Assembly: GCA_035640455.1 (NCBI GenBank) | Contig: DASQWB010000120.1 | Span: 1 to 17,727, forward strand | DNA from: AC-50 sp035640455 | GTDB lineage: Bacteria; Actinomycetota; Thermoleophilia; Gaiellales; Gaiellaceae | Reading direction: 5' to 3' | Length of the DNA stretch: 17,727 bases | Shown: positions 7,042 through 14,074 of the stretch, piece by piece | Position numbering within the stretch: position 1 is the first letter of the stretch | Layout: each line of letters begins with the position of its first letter | Made by a program: the position numbers and the translations under genes | The notes under the pieces: model-generated | Seen by the model: the letters and a program-made list of their open reading frames with translations, nothing else | What the model was told of the DNA's origin: nothing | The model's database searches: none

Positions 7042-8466
7042 ATGAGCCGAGAGATCATCGAAGCGGTCAAGACGATCGAGCGCGAGAAGGGAATCGAGGA
7101 GAACACGCTCATCCACGCGCTCGAGGACGCGCTGCTCGCCGCGTACAAGAAGACGCCCAGGGCCTCGCGCCACGCGACCGTCGAACTCGATCCGGACGAC
7201 GGCGAGTTCCGCGTCTTCTCGATCGAGCTGCCGCCCGACATCGAGGAGCGCCTGCTCGACGAGGCGCGCGAGCGCACGCTCGAGGAGCTCGAGCGCCTCG
7301 AGGCCGAGACCGGCGAGCGTTCGCACACGCTGATCACCGACGACGACCTCGACATCGACTGGTCGGACGTGCCCGAGCACCTCGTGCAGCGCGAGGACGT
7401 CACGCCCGAGAACTTCGGCCGCATCGCCGCGCAGACGGCGAAGCAGGTCATCCTGCAGCGAATCCGCGAGGCCGAGCGCGAGATGATGTACGAGGAGTAC
7501 GTCGACCGCGTCGGCGAGGTCGTGACCGGCATCGTCCAGCAGGCCGGCGACCGCAACAACGTGCTCGTCGACCTCGGCAAGGTCGAGGCGCTGCTGCCGC
7601 GCTCCGAGCAGGTGGACGGCGAGCGCTACGAGCAGGGCTCGCGGATCAAGGCCGTCATCACCGAGGTCCGGAGCGGAACGAAGGGGCCGCAGGTCATCCT
7701 CTCGCGCCGTGACCCCGAGCTGATCAAGACGCTCTTCGAGCTCGAGGTGCCCGAGATCGCCGACGGCCTCGTCGAGATCCGCGGCGTCGCCCGCGAGCCC
7801 GGTTACCGCTCGAAGATCGCCGTCGAGTCGCATGCCCAGGGCGTCGACCCGGTCGGCGCCTGCGTCGGCCCGCGCGGGTCGCGCGTACGCATGGTCGTCT
7901 CGGAGCTCCGCGGCGAGAAGATCGACATCATCCCGTGGAACACGGAGCCGGCGCGCTTCGTCGCCAAGGCGCTGTCGCCGGCGCGCGTCCGCGAGGTCTA
8001 CATCGACGACGAGACGCGCGACGCGACCGTCGTCGTCCCCGACGACCAGCTCGCGCTCGCGATCGGCAAGGAGGGCCTGAACGCCCGTCTCGCCGCGCGG
8101 CTCACGGGTTGGAAGGTCGACATCCAGTCCGACACGGAGTTCGCGCAGGCCGAGGCCGAAGCGGCCTACGGCGGCGGCGACGCCGAGGAGGAGTTCTCCG
8201 GCCGCTGCTCGGCGATCCTCTCGAACGGCAAGCGCTGCCCGAACGCCGCGCTGCCGGGCTCCCGCTTCTGCGGCGTGCCCGCGCACCAGGCGCTCGAGGG
8301 GCAGGAGGCTCCGGCTCCGGTCGCCGAGAGCGGGGGCGACGGCGCCGAGGTAGTCGAGGAGGTCTCGCCGGAGGCGGCCACGGCCGTCGAGGGCGACACC
8401 GCCGTCGAGCAGGAGGTCGTGGCCGCGCCGAGCATCGAGGAGGAGGGCGGTCCTCCTGGTCCATGA
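7042..8466 (+). CDS. nusA: Transcription termination/antitermination factor NusA with C-terminal Cys/His cluster
   Basis: A protein of 474 residues with an ATG start 4 nt after rimP. NusA binds RNA polymerase and nascent RNA to modulate pausing, termination and antitermination. Domain order: N-terminal polymerase-binding domain (about 1-140), S1 domain (about 150-218, VVTGIVQQAGDRNNVLVDLG), KH1 (VGACVGPRGSRVRMV) and KH2 (LAIGKEGLNARLAARL). A putative zinc-binding element follows: Cys389, Cys399, Cys410 and His415 in GRCSAI, KRCPNA, RFCGVPAH. The protein ends in an acidic Glu/Ala/Val-rich tail. Most actinobacterial NusA proteins stop after KH2, and proteobacterial ones carry acidic repeats instead, so the Cys/His cluster is the unusual part. 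The 3' end overlaps the probable ylxR start. Confidence 0.97.
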   Translation: MSREIIEAVKTIEREKGIEENTLIHALEDALLAAYKKTPRASRHATVELDPDDGEFRVFSIELPPDIEERLLDEARERTLEELERLEAETGERSHTLITDDDLDIDWSDVPEHLVQREDVTPENFGRIAAQTAKQVILQRIREAEREMMYEEYVDRVGEVVTGIVQQAGDRNNVLVDLGKVEALLPRSEQVDGERYEQGSRIKAVITEVRSGTKGPQVILSRRDPELIKTLFELEVPEIADGLVEIRGVAREPGYRSKIAVESHAQGVDPVGACVGPRGSRVRMVVSELRGEKIDIIPWNTEPARFVAKALSPARVREVYIDDETRDATVVVPDDQLALAIGKEGLNARLAARLTGWKVDIQSDTEFAQAEAEAAYGGGDAEEEFSGRCSAILSNGKRCPNAALPGSRFCGVPAHQALEGQEAPAPVAESGGDGAEVVEEVSPEAATAVEGDTAVEQEVVAAPSIEEEGGPPGP

Positions 8467-8707
8467 GCCGATTCGGTCGTGTGCCGGGTGCGGCCGGCGG
8501 GCTCCCAAGCGGGAGCTCGTGCGCTTCGTCGCCCGCGACGGCGTCCTGATCCCGGGCGCGGCGCTCGAGGGCCGCGGCGTCTATACGTGCCGGCGGCTGC
8601 CATGCTTCGAGCGGGCCGCCGCGAGGCGCGCGTTCGCTCGCACGCTGCGCCGCAAGGTCGAGGTCGATCCGGCTCTGGCCGGGCTTTACACTGGTGCCCA
8701 TGGCTGA
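8456..8707 (+). CDS. ylxR: YlxR family RNA-binding protein (DUF448), non-standard start
   Basis: A small basic protein of 83 residues if it starts at CTG 8456. The family N-terminal signature is read in frame as VHEPIRSCAGCGRRAPKREL, then VRFVARDG and GRGVYTC. No ATG, GTG or TTG precedes that motif in frame, and the first standard start (GTG 8519) would delete it. CTG 8456 is preferred because GAGGAGGAGGG (8437-8447) lies 8 nt upstream; ATT 8471 is an alternative. The conserved frame therefore overlaps the end of nusA by about 11 nt. YlxR proteins are nucleoid/RNA-associated factors encoded between nusA and infB; one is reported to bind the RNase P RNA. The TGA stop lies within the infB start region. 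Confidence 0.88.
   Translation: MVHEPIRSCAGCGRRAPKRELVRFVARDGVLIPGAALEGRGVYTCRRLPCFERAAARRAFARTLRRKVEVDPALAGLYTGAHG
8687..8692 (+). promoter_or_regulatory. Possible internal -10 giving a leaderless infB transcript
   Basis: TACACT fits the actinobacterial -10 consensus TANNNT and lies exactly 7 nt before the A of the infB ATG at 8700, the spacing expected when transcription starts on the start codon. infB has no visible Shine-Dalgarno, which fits leaderless translation. The site lies inside the last codons of ylxR, so a chance match is possible. Confidence 0.3.
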
Positions 8708-10664
8708 TCGCCCGAACAGACCGATGCGCCCGCGCGGTGGCCCGGGAGGACCCGGCCGCCGCCGCCGTGTCGTCATCGACTCGGGCGCCGCGCGCCCGCC
8801 GCGCGACGGGCGTCAGGCGCGCGATCGGCAGGACACGCGGCCGAAGGAGCGGCGCGAGGTCGTCCACCCGACCGGTCCGGTCACGGTCGAGTCTGGTGTG
8901 TCGGTGCGCGACCTCTCGCAGGCGCTCGGCACCCCAGCGGCGCAGATCATCAAGATCATGATGAACCTCGGGAAGATGGTCCAGATCACGCAGTCGCTCT
9001 CGGACGACGAGGTCGAGCTGATCGCGGCCGAGGTGGGCCGCGAGATCACGATCAAGCACGTCGCCGACGAGGACGAGGAGCCGGAGGTCTTCGAGGACCG
9101 GGAAGAGGACCTCGAGGAGCGGCCGCCGGTCGTGACGATCATGGGCCACGTCGACCACGGGAAGACGACCCTGCTCGACGCCATCCGCCAGACGGCCGTC
9201 GTCGAGACCGAGGCCGGCGGGATCACGCAGCACATCGGCGCGTACCAGGTCGACCACGACGGCCGCCGGATCACCTTCCTCGACACCCCGGGCCACGAGG
9301 CCTTCACGGCCATGCGCGCCCGCGGCGCGAAGGTGACCGACATCGCCGTCCTGGTCGTGGCTGCCGACGACGGCGTCATGCCGCAGACGCGCGAGTCGAT
9401 CTCGCACGCGCGCGCGGCGGACGTCCCGATCGTCGTCGCCGTCAACAAGGTCGACCTCCCGGACGCGAATCCCGACCGCGTGCGGAACGAGCTCGCGCAG
9501 GAAGGGCTCCAGCCGGAGGAGTGGGGCGGGACGACGCAGTTCTCCGAGGTGTCCGCGAAGGCCAAGACCGGCCTCGACGACCTGCTGGAGCGGGTGCTGC
9601 TCGTCGCCGACGCCGAGCTCGAGCTGAACGCGAACCCGAAGGCGGAGGCCTCGGGCCCGATCATCGAGTCACGCCTCGACGTCGGCCGCGGGCCGGTTGC
9701 GACGATGCTCGTCCAGCGGGGCACGCTGCGGGTGGGCGACGCGGTCGTCGCCGGCGACGCCTGGGGCAAGGTGCGCGCGCTCTACACCTTCCGCGGCGAT
9801 CGCGTCCGCGAGGCGCGGCCGGGCGAGCCGATCGAGATCCTCGGCTTCGACAGGCCGCCGCCCGCGGGCGAGCTCTGCCGCGTCGTCGAGAACGAGCGGC
9901 AGGCGCGCCACCTCGCGAACGTGCGCGGCGAGCGGCTGCGGCGCGAGCAGCTCGCGCAGCAGGCGAAGGCCGGGCCGAGGCTCGAGGAGCTCTTCACGCA
10001 GATGCAGGCGGGCGGCGTACAGGACCTCAACCTCGTCGTCAAGGGCGACGTCGACGGCTCGGTCGAGGCAGCCGTGTCGGAGCTGCAGAAGATCCAGCAC
10101 CCCGAGGTGCGCGTAAACGTCATTCACACGGGCGTCGGCGCGATCTCGGAGAACGACGTCAACCTCGCCGCGGTCTCGAACGCGCTCGTTGTCGGCTTCA
10201 ACGTGCGGCCGAGCGCGGAGGCGCGGGCCCTCGCCGAGCGCGAGGGCGTGGACATCCGCACGTACCGCGTCATCTACCAGCTCACGCAGGACATCGAGCA
10301 GGCGCTCGTCGGCATGCTGCGGCCGGTCGAGACCGAGGAGGCGCTCGGCGAGGCCGAGGTGCGGCAGCTCTTCCGGGTCTCGCGGCTCGGCACGATCGCG
10401 GGCTGCTACGTCACGCGCGGCATCGTGCGCCGGGGGGCGCGAGTTCGGGTCGTCCGCGACGGAACCGTCATCCACGAGACGACGATCGCACAGCTCCGGC
10501 GCTTCAAGGACGACGTCCGCGAGGTGGCCGAGGGCTTCGAGTGCGGCATCCTCCTCGACGGCTTCAACGACCTGCGCGAGGGCGACGTCTTCGAGGTCTT
10601 CGAGACCCGTCAGGTCGAGCGCACCGACCTCTCGGACGACGCCGGACCGGCGGCCGCGGCCTAG
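8700..10664 (+). CDS. infB: Translation initiation factor IF-2 (compact form)
   Basis: A protein of 655 residues from ATG 8700; GTG 8694 in frame would add two residues. IF-2 is the GTPase that places fMet-tRNA on the 30S subunit and promotes subunit joining. After a short Arg/Pro/Gly-rich tail comes one IF2_N domain (VRDLSQALGTPAAQIIKIMM). The G domain has GHVDHGKTT (149-157), DTPGHEAF (from 195) and NKVD (249-252). Domains II, III and IV follow, ending in the fMet-tRNA-binding beta barrel. Actinobacterial IF-2 is often 900 residues or more because of a long N-terminal extension; this one is much shorter. It overlaps ylxR by 8 nt. No Shine-Dalgarno is obvious, so it is either coupled or leaderless. 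Confidence 0.97.
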   Translation: MADRPNRPMRPRGGPGGPGRRRRVVIDSGAARPPRDGRQARDRQDTRPKERREVVHPTGPVTVESGVSVRDLSQALGTPAAQIIKIMMNLGKMVQITQSLSDDEVELIAAEVGREITIKHVADEDEEPEVFEDREEDLEERPPVVTIMGHVDHGKTTLLDAIRQTAVVETEAGGITQHIGAYQVDHDGRRITFLDTPGHEAFTAMRARGAKVTDIAVLVVAADDGVMPQTRESISHARAADVPIVVAVNKVDLPDANPDRVRNELAQEGLQPEEWGGTTQFSEVSAKAKTGLDDLLERVLLVADAELELNANPKAEASGPIIESRLDVGRGPVATMLVQRGTLRVGDAVVAGDAWGKVRALYTFRGDRVREARPGEPIEILGFDRPPPAGELCRVVENERQARHLANVRGERLRREQLAQQAKAGPRLEELFTQMQAGGVQDLNLVVKGDVDGSVEAAVSELQKIQHPEVRVNVIHTGVGAISENDVNLAAVSNALVVGFNVRPSAEARALAEREGVDIRTYRVIYQLTQDIEQALVGMLRPVETEEALGEAEVRQLFRVSRLGTIAGCYVTRGIVRRGARVRVVRDGTVIHETTIAQLRRFKDDVREVAEGFECGILLDGFNDLREGDVFEVFETRQVERTDLSDDAGPAAAA

Positions 10665-10744
10665 GCTCGCACGGCGGACGCGTAGGGGGGTCGCGCGCGA
10701 TCGCATGCGGCAGGCGCGCGCGGCCGAGTCGACGCTGGCCGTTG

Positions 10745-10762
10745 CGCGCCGCTTTCGGCGCG
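10745..10762 (+). terminator. GC-rich hairpin after infB, possible U-independent terminator
   Basis: CGCGCCG (10745-10751) and CGGCGCG (10756-10762) form a perfect 7-bp stem with a CTTT loop, 80 nt after the infB stop. Only GAATT follows, not a true U-tract. It may end or slow the nusA-infB transcript, or protect its 3' end. Confidence 0.4.
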
Positions 10763-10794
10763 GAATTGGCACACCGGCGCGCGGGCGCGGGCGC

Positions 10795-10800
10795 TACCGT
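10795..10800 (+). promoter_or_regulatory. Possible -10 element upstream of the DUF503-rbfA genes
   Basis: TACCGT within GGCGCTACCGT fits TANNNT and partly resembles the rimP and rpsO promoter cores, but lacks the TGN extension. Transcription would begin near 10807, at the 5' arm of the long-range stem that follows. The neighbouring -35 region is pure GC repeat and offers no support. Confidence 0.3.
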
Positions 10801-10804
10801 CAGG

Positions 10805-10902
10805 TTCTGCCCCGTGGGTGGGTGGGGGCTTGGGACGGGACACCGCGCCACGCAGAACGCCGCGTCCTCGGCCGCGCCTCGGCGCACGATCCCACGGCAG
10901 AA
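10805..10902 (+). promoter_or_regulatory. Structured leader: long-range stem enclosing a G-quadruplex motif
   Basis: This lies in the 248-nt gap 10665-10912, where I see no gene. The 5' arm TTCTGCC plus GTGGG (10805-10818, with a 2-nt CC bulge) is complementary to CCCAC plus GGCAGAA (10891-10902), giving 12 pairs around a loop of about 72 nt. At the loop entrance, five G-runs (10816-10818, 10820-10822, 10824-10828, 10832-10834, 10837-10839) separated by 1-3 nt form a strong quadruplex motif on the mRNA-sense strand. The first run is shared between stem and quadruplex, so the two structures compete. The 3' arm ends 10 nt before the DUF503 start codon, so folding could affect its translation. 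Confidence 0.45.
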
Positions 10903-10912
10903 TGGTTCGGCG

Positions 10913-11212
10913 ATGGGCGCGGGCTACGTCGGGATCCTCTCGGTCGAGCTCCACTTTCCGGAGGCAGGGTCGCTGAAGGGCAAGCGGAGGTTCGTCCGGT
11001 CGGCGAAGGCGCAGCTGCAGAATCGATTCGGCGCGGCCGTGGCCGAGGTCGACCATCACGAGCTGTGGCAGCGCTCACGGCTCACGGTGGCGTGCGTCGC
11101 CCGCGAGGCTCGCGAGGCGGAGCGGCTGCTCGACGAGGCCGAGCGGTACCTGAACGGCCAGGAATGGGAGCTTGGCCCGCGAACGCGGGACCTCGTGACA
11201 CTCGATGAGTGA
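10913..11212 (+). CDS. DUF503 (YlxP-like) family protein
   Basis: A protein of 99 residues with an ATG start at 10913. It shows the DUF503 pattern: an N-terminal strand YVGILSVELHFPEAGSLKGKR, then KAQLQNRFGAAVAEVDHHELWQRS and LTVACVA. The family adopts a small ferredoxin-like fold, and B. subtilis YlxP lies at the same place between infB and rbfA. Biochemical function is not established; synteny suggests a role near ribosome assembly. The ATG at 10902 is out of frame. No strong Shine-Dalgarno is visible, and the upstream leader can fold. The stop overlaps the rbfA start by 8 nt, implying coupling. Confidence 0.9.
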   Translation: MGAGYVGILSVELHFPEAGSLKGKRRFVRSAKAQLQNRFGAAVAEVDHHELWQRSRLTVACVAREAREAERLLDEAERYLNGQEWELGPRTRDLVTLDE

Positions 11213-11546
11213 TCGCATGCGGCGCGTCAACGAGGCGCTCAAGGAGGTGCTCTCGGAAGGCATCGGCGAGCTGAAGGACCCCCGGATCGGCTTCGTCACC
11301 GTTACCGGCGTCGAGACCTCGTCGGATCTCCGCCACGCGCGGGTATTCGTCAGCGTCCTCGGCTCGGAGCGCAAGCGCGAGCAGAGCCTTGCCGGGCTCG
11401 CTGCGGCCCACGGCGTGCTCCAGGCGCGGGTCGCGCGCGAGCTCAGGCTGAAGCGGACCCCTCAGCTGGCCTTCGAGTACGATCCGTCGGTCGAGCGTGG
11501 GGTCCGCATGACACAACTCATCGATGAGCTCGCCGGAGACCAATGA
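11205..11546 (+). CDS. rbfA: Ribosome-binding factor A
   Basis: A protein of 113 residues with an ATG start overlapping the DUF503 gene by 8 nt. RbfA is a KH-fold factor needed for 16S rRNA 5'-end processing and late 30S maturation. Family features: RMRRVNEALKEVLSEGI at the N-terminus, DPRIGFVTVTGVETSSDLRHARVFVSV through the core, then LRLKRTPQLAFEYDPSVERG near the end, containing the typical RxxPxLxFxxDxS motif. The length is normal. It overlaps nrnA by 23 nt. RimP, RbfA and IF-2 in one operon link 30S assembly with initiation. Confidence 0.95.
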   Translation: MSDRMRRVNEALKEVLSEGIGELKDPRIGFVTVTGVETSSDLRHARVFVSVLGSERKREQSLAGLAAAHGVLQARVARELRLKRTPQLAFEYDPSVERGVRMTQLIDELAGDQ

Positions 11547-12528
11547 TCTCGCTGCGGTCGTCGAAGCCCTTCGCTCGCACGACCGTTTCCTGGTAACGAC
11601 CCACGAGAACCCGGACGGCGACGCGCTCGGCTCGCTCTCGGCGACGAAGCTCGCGCTCGAGCAGCTCGGCAAGGACGTCGTCATGGTGCTCAAAGGCGAC
11701 TCGCCGCTTCCGGGCGAGTATGCCTTCATGGCGCTCGAAGGCCTGAAGCGGGAGTGGCCCGAGGACGTCGAGTCCCGCGCCCTCCTTGCGCTCGACTGCG
11801 CCAACGAGTCTCGGATCGCCGACCCGGCGGTGCTCGGGCGAGCCCCGCTCGTCCTGAACGTCGACCACCACCACGACAACACGCGCTTCGGTACCGTCGA
11901 CCTCGTCGTCTCCGGGGCCTCGTCCACGGGCGAGGTGCTTCGGGACGTCTTCCAGGAGCTCGGGGTACGGCTGACGCCCGAGATCGCCGAAGCGCTCTAC
12001 ATCGCGCTCGTCACCGACACCGGCCGCTTCCAGTACACGAACACGACGCCGAAGGCACTCCGGCTCGCGGCCGAGCTCGTGGAGGCGGGCGCAGACGTGC
12101 ACAGAATTTTCCAAGGCGTGTACGAATCGGTGCAGTTCGCCAAGCTCAAGCTGCTGGCGCGGGCGCTCGACCGGGCGCAGGTCTACGAGGGCGGCGCGAT
12201 CGTCGTCTCCTACCTCCTCCGCACCGACTTCGCGGACGTCGGCGCGGCCGAGCCCTACTCGGAGGGAATCATCGACTACCTCCGCGCCGTCGAGGGGGCG
12301 GAGATGGCGGTGCTGATCCGCGAGCCGCCGCGCACCGACAGCGAGGGGCCGGCGCGGCGGGTGAGCCTCCGCTCGAGCGTCGACGAGCTCGACGTATCGG
12401 CGATCGCACGCCGCTCCGGCGGCGGGGGCCATCGGCAGGCGGCCGGCTTCTCGAGCGACGCGTCGATCGACGAGATCACCGACTTCGTGCGCCGGGAGTT
12501 CGCTGCCCAGGCTCGCTCCGCGGCCTAG
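11524..12528 (+). CDS. nrnA: DHH/DHHA1 phosphoesterase, NrnA-type nanoRNase / pAp phosphatase
   Basis: A protein of 334 residues starting at ATG 11524, within rbfA; the ATG at 11543 is out of frame. It degrades 2-5 nt nanoRNAs and often 3'-phosphoadenosine 5'-phosphate; mycobacterial homologs also hydrolyse cyclic dinucleotides or pApA. Metal-binding DHH motifs are complete: HENPDGDALGS (Asp31, Asp33), LALDC (Asp91), VDHHHDN (Asp114-His115-His116) and VTDTGRF (Asp165). The DHHA1 domain carries the substrate-binding GGGHRQAAG (300-308). It is cytoplasmic with standard length. Placement between rbfA and truB is typical of actinobacteria and Firmicutes. Preference for nanoRNA, pAp or c-di-AMP products cannot be told from sequence. 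Confidence 0.94.
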   Translation: MSSPETNDLAAVVEALRSHDRFLVTTHENPDGDALGSLSATKLALEQLGKDVVMVLKGDSPLPGEYAFMALEGLKREWPEDVESRALLALDCANESRIADPAVLGRAPLVLNVDHHHDNTRFGTVDLVVSGASSTGEVLRDVFQELGVRLTPEIAEALYIALVTDTGRFQYTNTTPKALRLAAELVEAGADVHRIFQGVYESVQFAKLKLLARALDRAQVYEGGAIVVSYLLRTDFADVGAAEPYSEGIIDYLRAVEGAEMAVLIREPPRTDSEGPARRVSLRSSVDELDVSAIARRSGGGGHRQAAGFSSDASIDEITDFVRREFAAQARSAA

Positions 12529-12529
12529 C

Positions 12530-13192
12530 GTGCCTCCGCGCGGGCTGGACCCGTCCGGCGTGCTCCTTGTGGACAAGCCGGCGGGTCCGTCCTCGTTCGC
12601 CATCGTCCGGCAGGTTCGAGCCCGGACCGGCGCGCGTACCGGCCACACCGGCACGCTTGATCCCTTCGCCTCTGGACTGCTCGTTCTGTTGTCCGGTCGG
12701 TCAACTAAGGTGATGCCGTGCTTCGTGGGGCTCGACAAGCGATACGTCACCGAGATCGACCTGACGGCGCGAACGTCGACCGGCGACCCGGACGGGGAGG
12801 TCGTCGAGCGCCTGGAGCCGCCGCCGGCGCACGAACTCGAGCGACGGCTCGAGCGCCTCCGAGGCGAGGTCGAGCTGCCGATCCCCGCCGCCTCGGCGGT
12901 CAAGATCGGCGGTGAGCGCGCCTATAGGCTGGCGCGCCGCGGCGTCGCCGTCGAGATGCCGCTGCGTCGCTCGCGCGTCGACGCGCTCGACGTCATCGCG
13001 TATACCGCGGACACGGTCACGCTCGACCTGCGCGTCAGCTCGGGCACGTACGTCCGGGCGATCGCGGAGGCGATCGGAGGGCACTGCCGGGCACTCCGCC
13101 GGACCGAGGTGGGTCCGTTCCGGGTCGAGGACGCCGATCCGGCGCGGATCATCCCGGAAGCCGATGCGCTCGCCGCCCTCGAGCGCCGATGA
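12530..13192 (+). CDS. truB: tRNA pseudouridine(55) synthase, short form
   Basis: A protein of 220 residues with GTG start 12530, one base after the nrnA stop. TruB isomerises U55 in the T-loop of tRNAs. The catalytic motif GHTGTLDPFASGLL is present with Asp44. Also present are the KRY-type motif (DKRYVTEIDLTARTSTGD), SAVKIGGERAYRLARRG and SGTYVRAIAEAIG. Typical TruB proteins have about 290-315 residues with a C-terminal PUA-like or TruB_C domain. Here the protein stops soon after the catalytic domain (ending IIPEADALAALERR), so that domain is missing. The stop overlaps the ribF start as ATGA and the frame looks intact, so this is a natural short form rather than a frameshift. Confidence 0.93.
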   Translation: MPPRGLDPSGVLLVDKPAGPSSFAIVRQVRARTGARTGHTGTLDPFASGLLVLLSGRSTKVMPCFVGLDKRYVTEIDLTARTSTGDPDGEVVERLEPPPAHELERRLERLRGEVELPIPAASAVKIGGERAYRLARRGVAVEMPLRRSRVDALDVIAYTADTVTLDLRVSSGTYVRAIAEAIGGHCRALRRTEVGPFRVEDADPARIIPEADALAALERR

Positions 13193-14058
13193 GGGTCGCT
13201 CGGTCGCCGGAGGAGCTCCCGGCGGGTCGCCGGGCGGTCGCGCTTGGGACCTTCGACGGCATGCACCTCGGTCATCGCCGGGTTCTCGACGCCACGCGGG
13301 CGAACGACGGTCTCGTCTCGACGGCCGTGACCTTCTGGCCCCACCCACGGACGGCCCTCGGCAACCGCGTGGAGCTCCTGAGCTCGCTGGAGCGGCGGCT
13401 CGCGCTCCTCGAGCAGGCGCAGCTCGACGAGGCCCTCGTGGTGGAGTTCTCGCTCGAGCTCGCGCGGCTCACGCCGGAGGAGTTCGCGGCCCGCGTGCTG
13501 CAGCCGATCGGAACCGAGGTCGTCGTCGCCGGCTCGAACTTCCGCTTCGGCCGCGGACGGAGCGGCGACCTGGAGTTGCTCGCCCACCTGGGGTTCGACG
13601 TGCGGCCGGTCGAGCTGGTGGAGGCCGTCTCTTCGTCCGATATCCGGCGGCTGTTGCACGCGGGCGCGGTCGAGCAGGCGGCGCGAGCGCTTGGGCGGCC
13701 GCCTGAGGTAGAGGGTGTCGTCGTAGCGGGATACCAGCGGGGTGGAACGCTCGGCTTTCCCACAGCGAACCTCGACGTCGATCCGAGCCTCCTCGTTCCC
13801 GCGTACGGGATCTACGCCGGCGCGGCCGCGGGGAAGCGTGCTGCGATCTCCATCGGCACGAATCCCCACTACGGCGGCGAGGAACGGCGCGTGGAGGCCT
13901 TCCTTCTCGACTTCGAGGGCGATCTCTATGGCCGGCGGCTCGTCCTCGAGTTGTGGAGGCGCCTGCGGGAGGAGCGGGCGTTCGCGACGGAGCGCGAGCT
14001 CGTCGAGCAGATCGCGCGCGACGTCGAGGCCACACGCAGCGCGGAGCGGCCGGCATGA
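13189..14058 (+). CDS. ribF: Bifunctional riboflavin kinase / FAD synthetase
   Basis: A protein of 289 residues with an ATG start in the ATGA overlap with truB. It converts riboflavin to FMN and FMN to FAD. The N-terminal nucleotidyltransferase domain shows ALGTFDGMHLGHR (18-30), FWPHPR (49-54), FRFGRGRSGD (118-127) and SSSDIR (148-153). The C-terminal flavokinase domain shows GTLGFPTANL (186-195), YGIYAG (206-211), SIGTNPHYGG (221-230) and VEAFLLDF (235-242) with the catalytic Glu236. Length and motifs are normal. truB-ribF is a common bacterial pairing. Its stop overlaps an in-frame ATG at 14055, a less likely start for the zinc-ribbon gene. Confidence 0.96.
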   Translation: MRVARSPEELPAGRRAVALGTFDGMHLGHRRVLDATRANDGLVSTAVTFWPHPRTALGNRVELLSSLERRLALLEQAQLDEALVVEFSLELARLTPEEFAARVLQPIGTEVVVAGSNFRFGRGRSGDLELLAHLGFDVRPVELVEAVSSSDIRRLLHAGAVEQAARALGRPPEVEGVVVAGYQRGGTLGFPTANLDVDPSLLVPAYGIYAGAAAGKRAAISIGTNPHYGGEERRVEAFLLDFEGDLYGRRLVLELWRRLREERAFATERELVEQIARDVEATRSAERPA

Positions 14059-14074
14059 CCACGGCGCGCGGCGC

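Noticed and set aside
6988..8508. Long minus-strand frame opposite nusA
   Set aside because: Asp/Arg/Leu-rich antisense translation without motifs; the plus strand carries intact NusA.
10665..10912. tRNA, 4.5S or other classical small RNA gene in the infB-DUF503 gap
   Set aside because: No T-loop GTTCRA with matching acceptor stem and no SRP or RNase P core motif could be found.
9521..11212. Plus-strand frame running through infB and the following gap
   Set aside because: Only its last 99 residues (from 10913) form a recognisable protein (DUF503). The upstream part is an off-frame Arg/Gly/Ala translation of infB and the structured gap.
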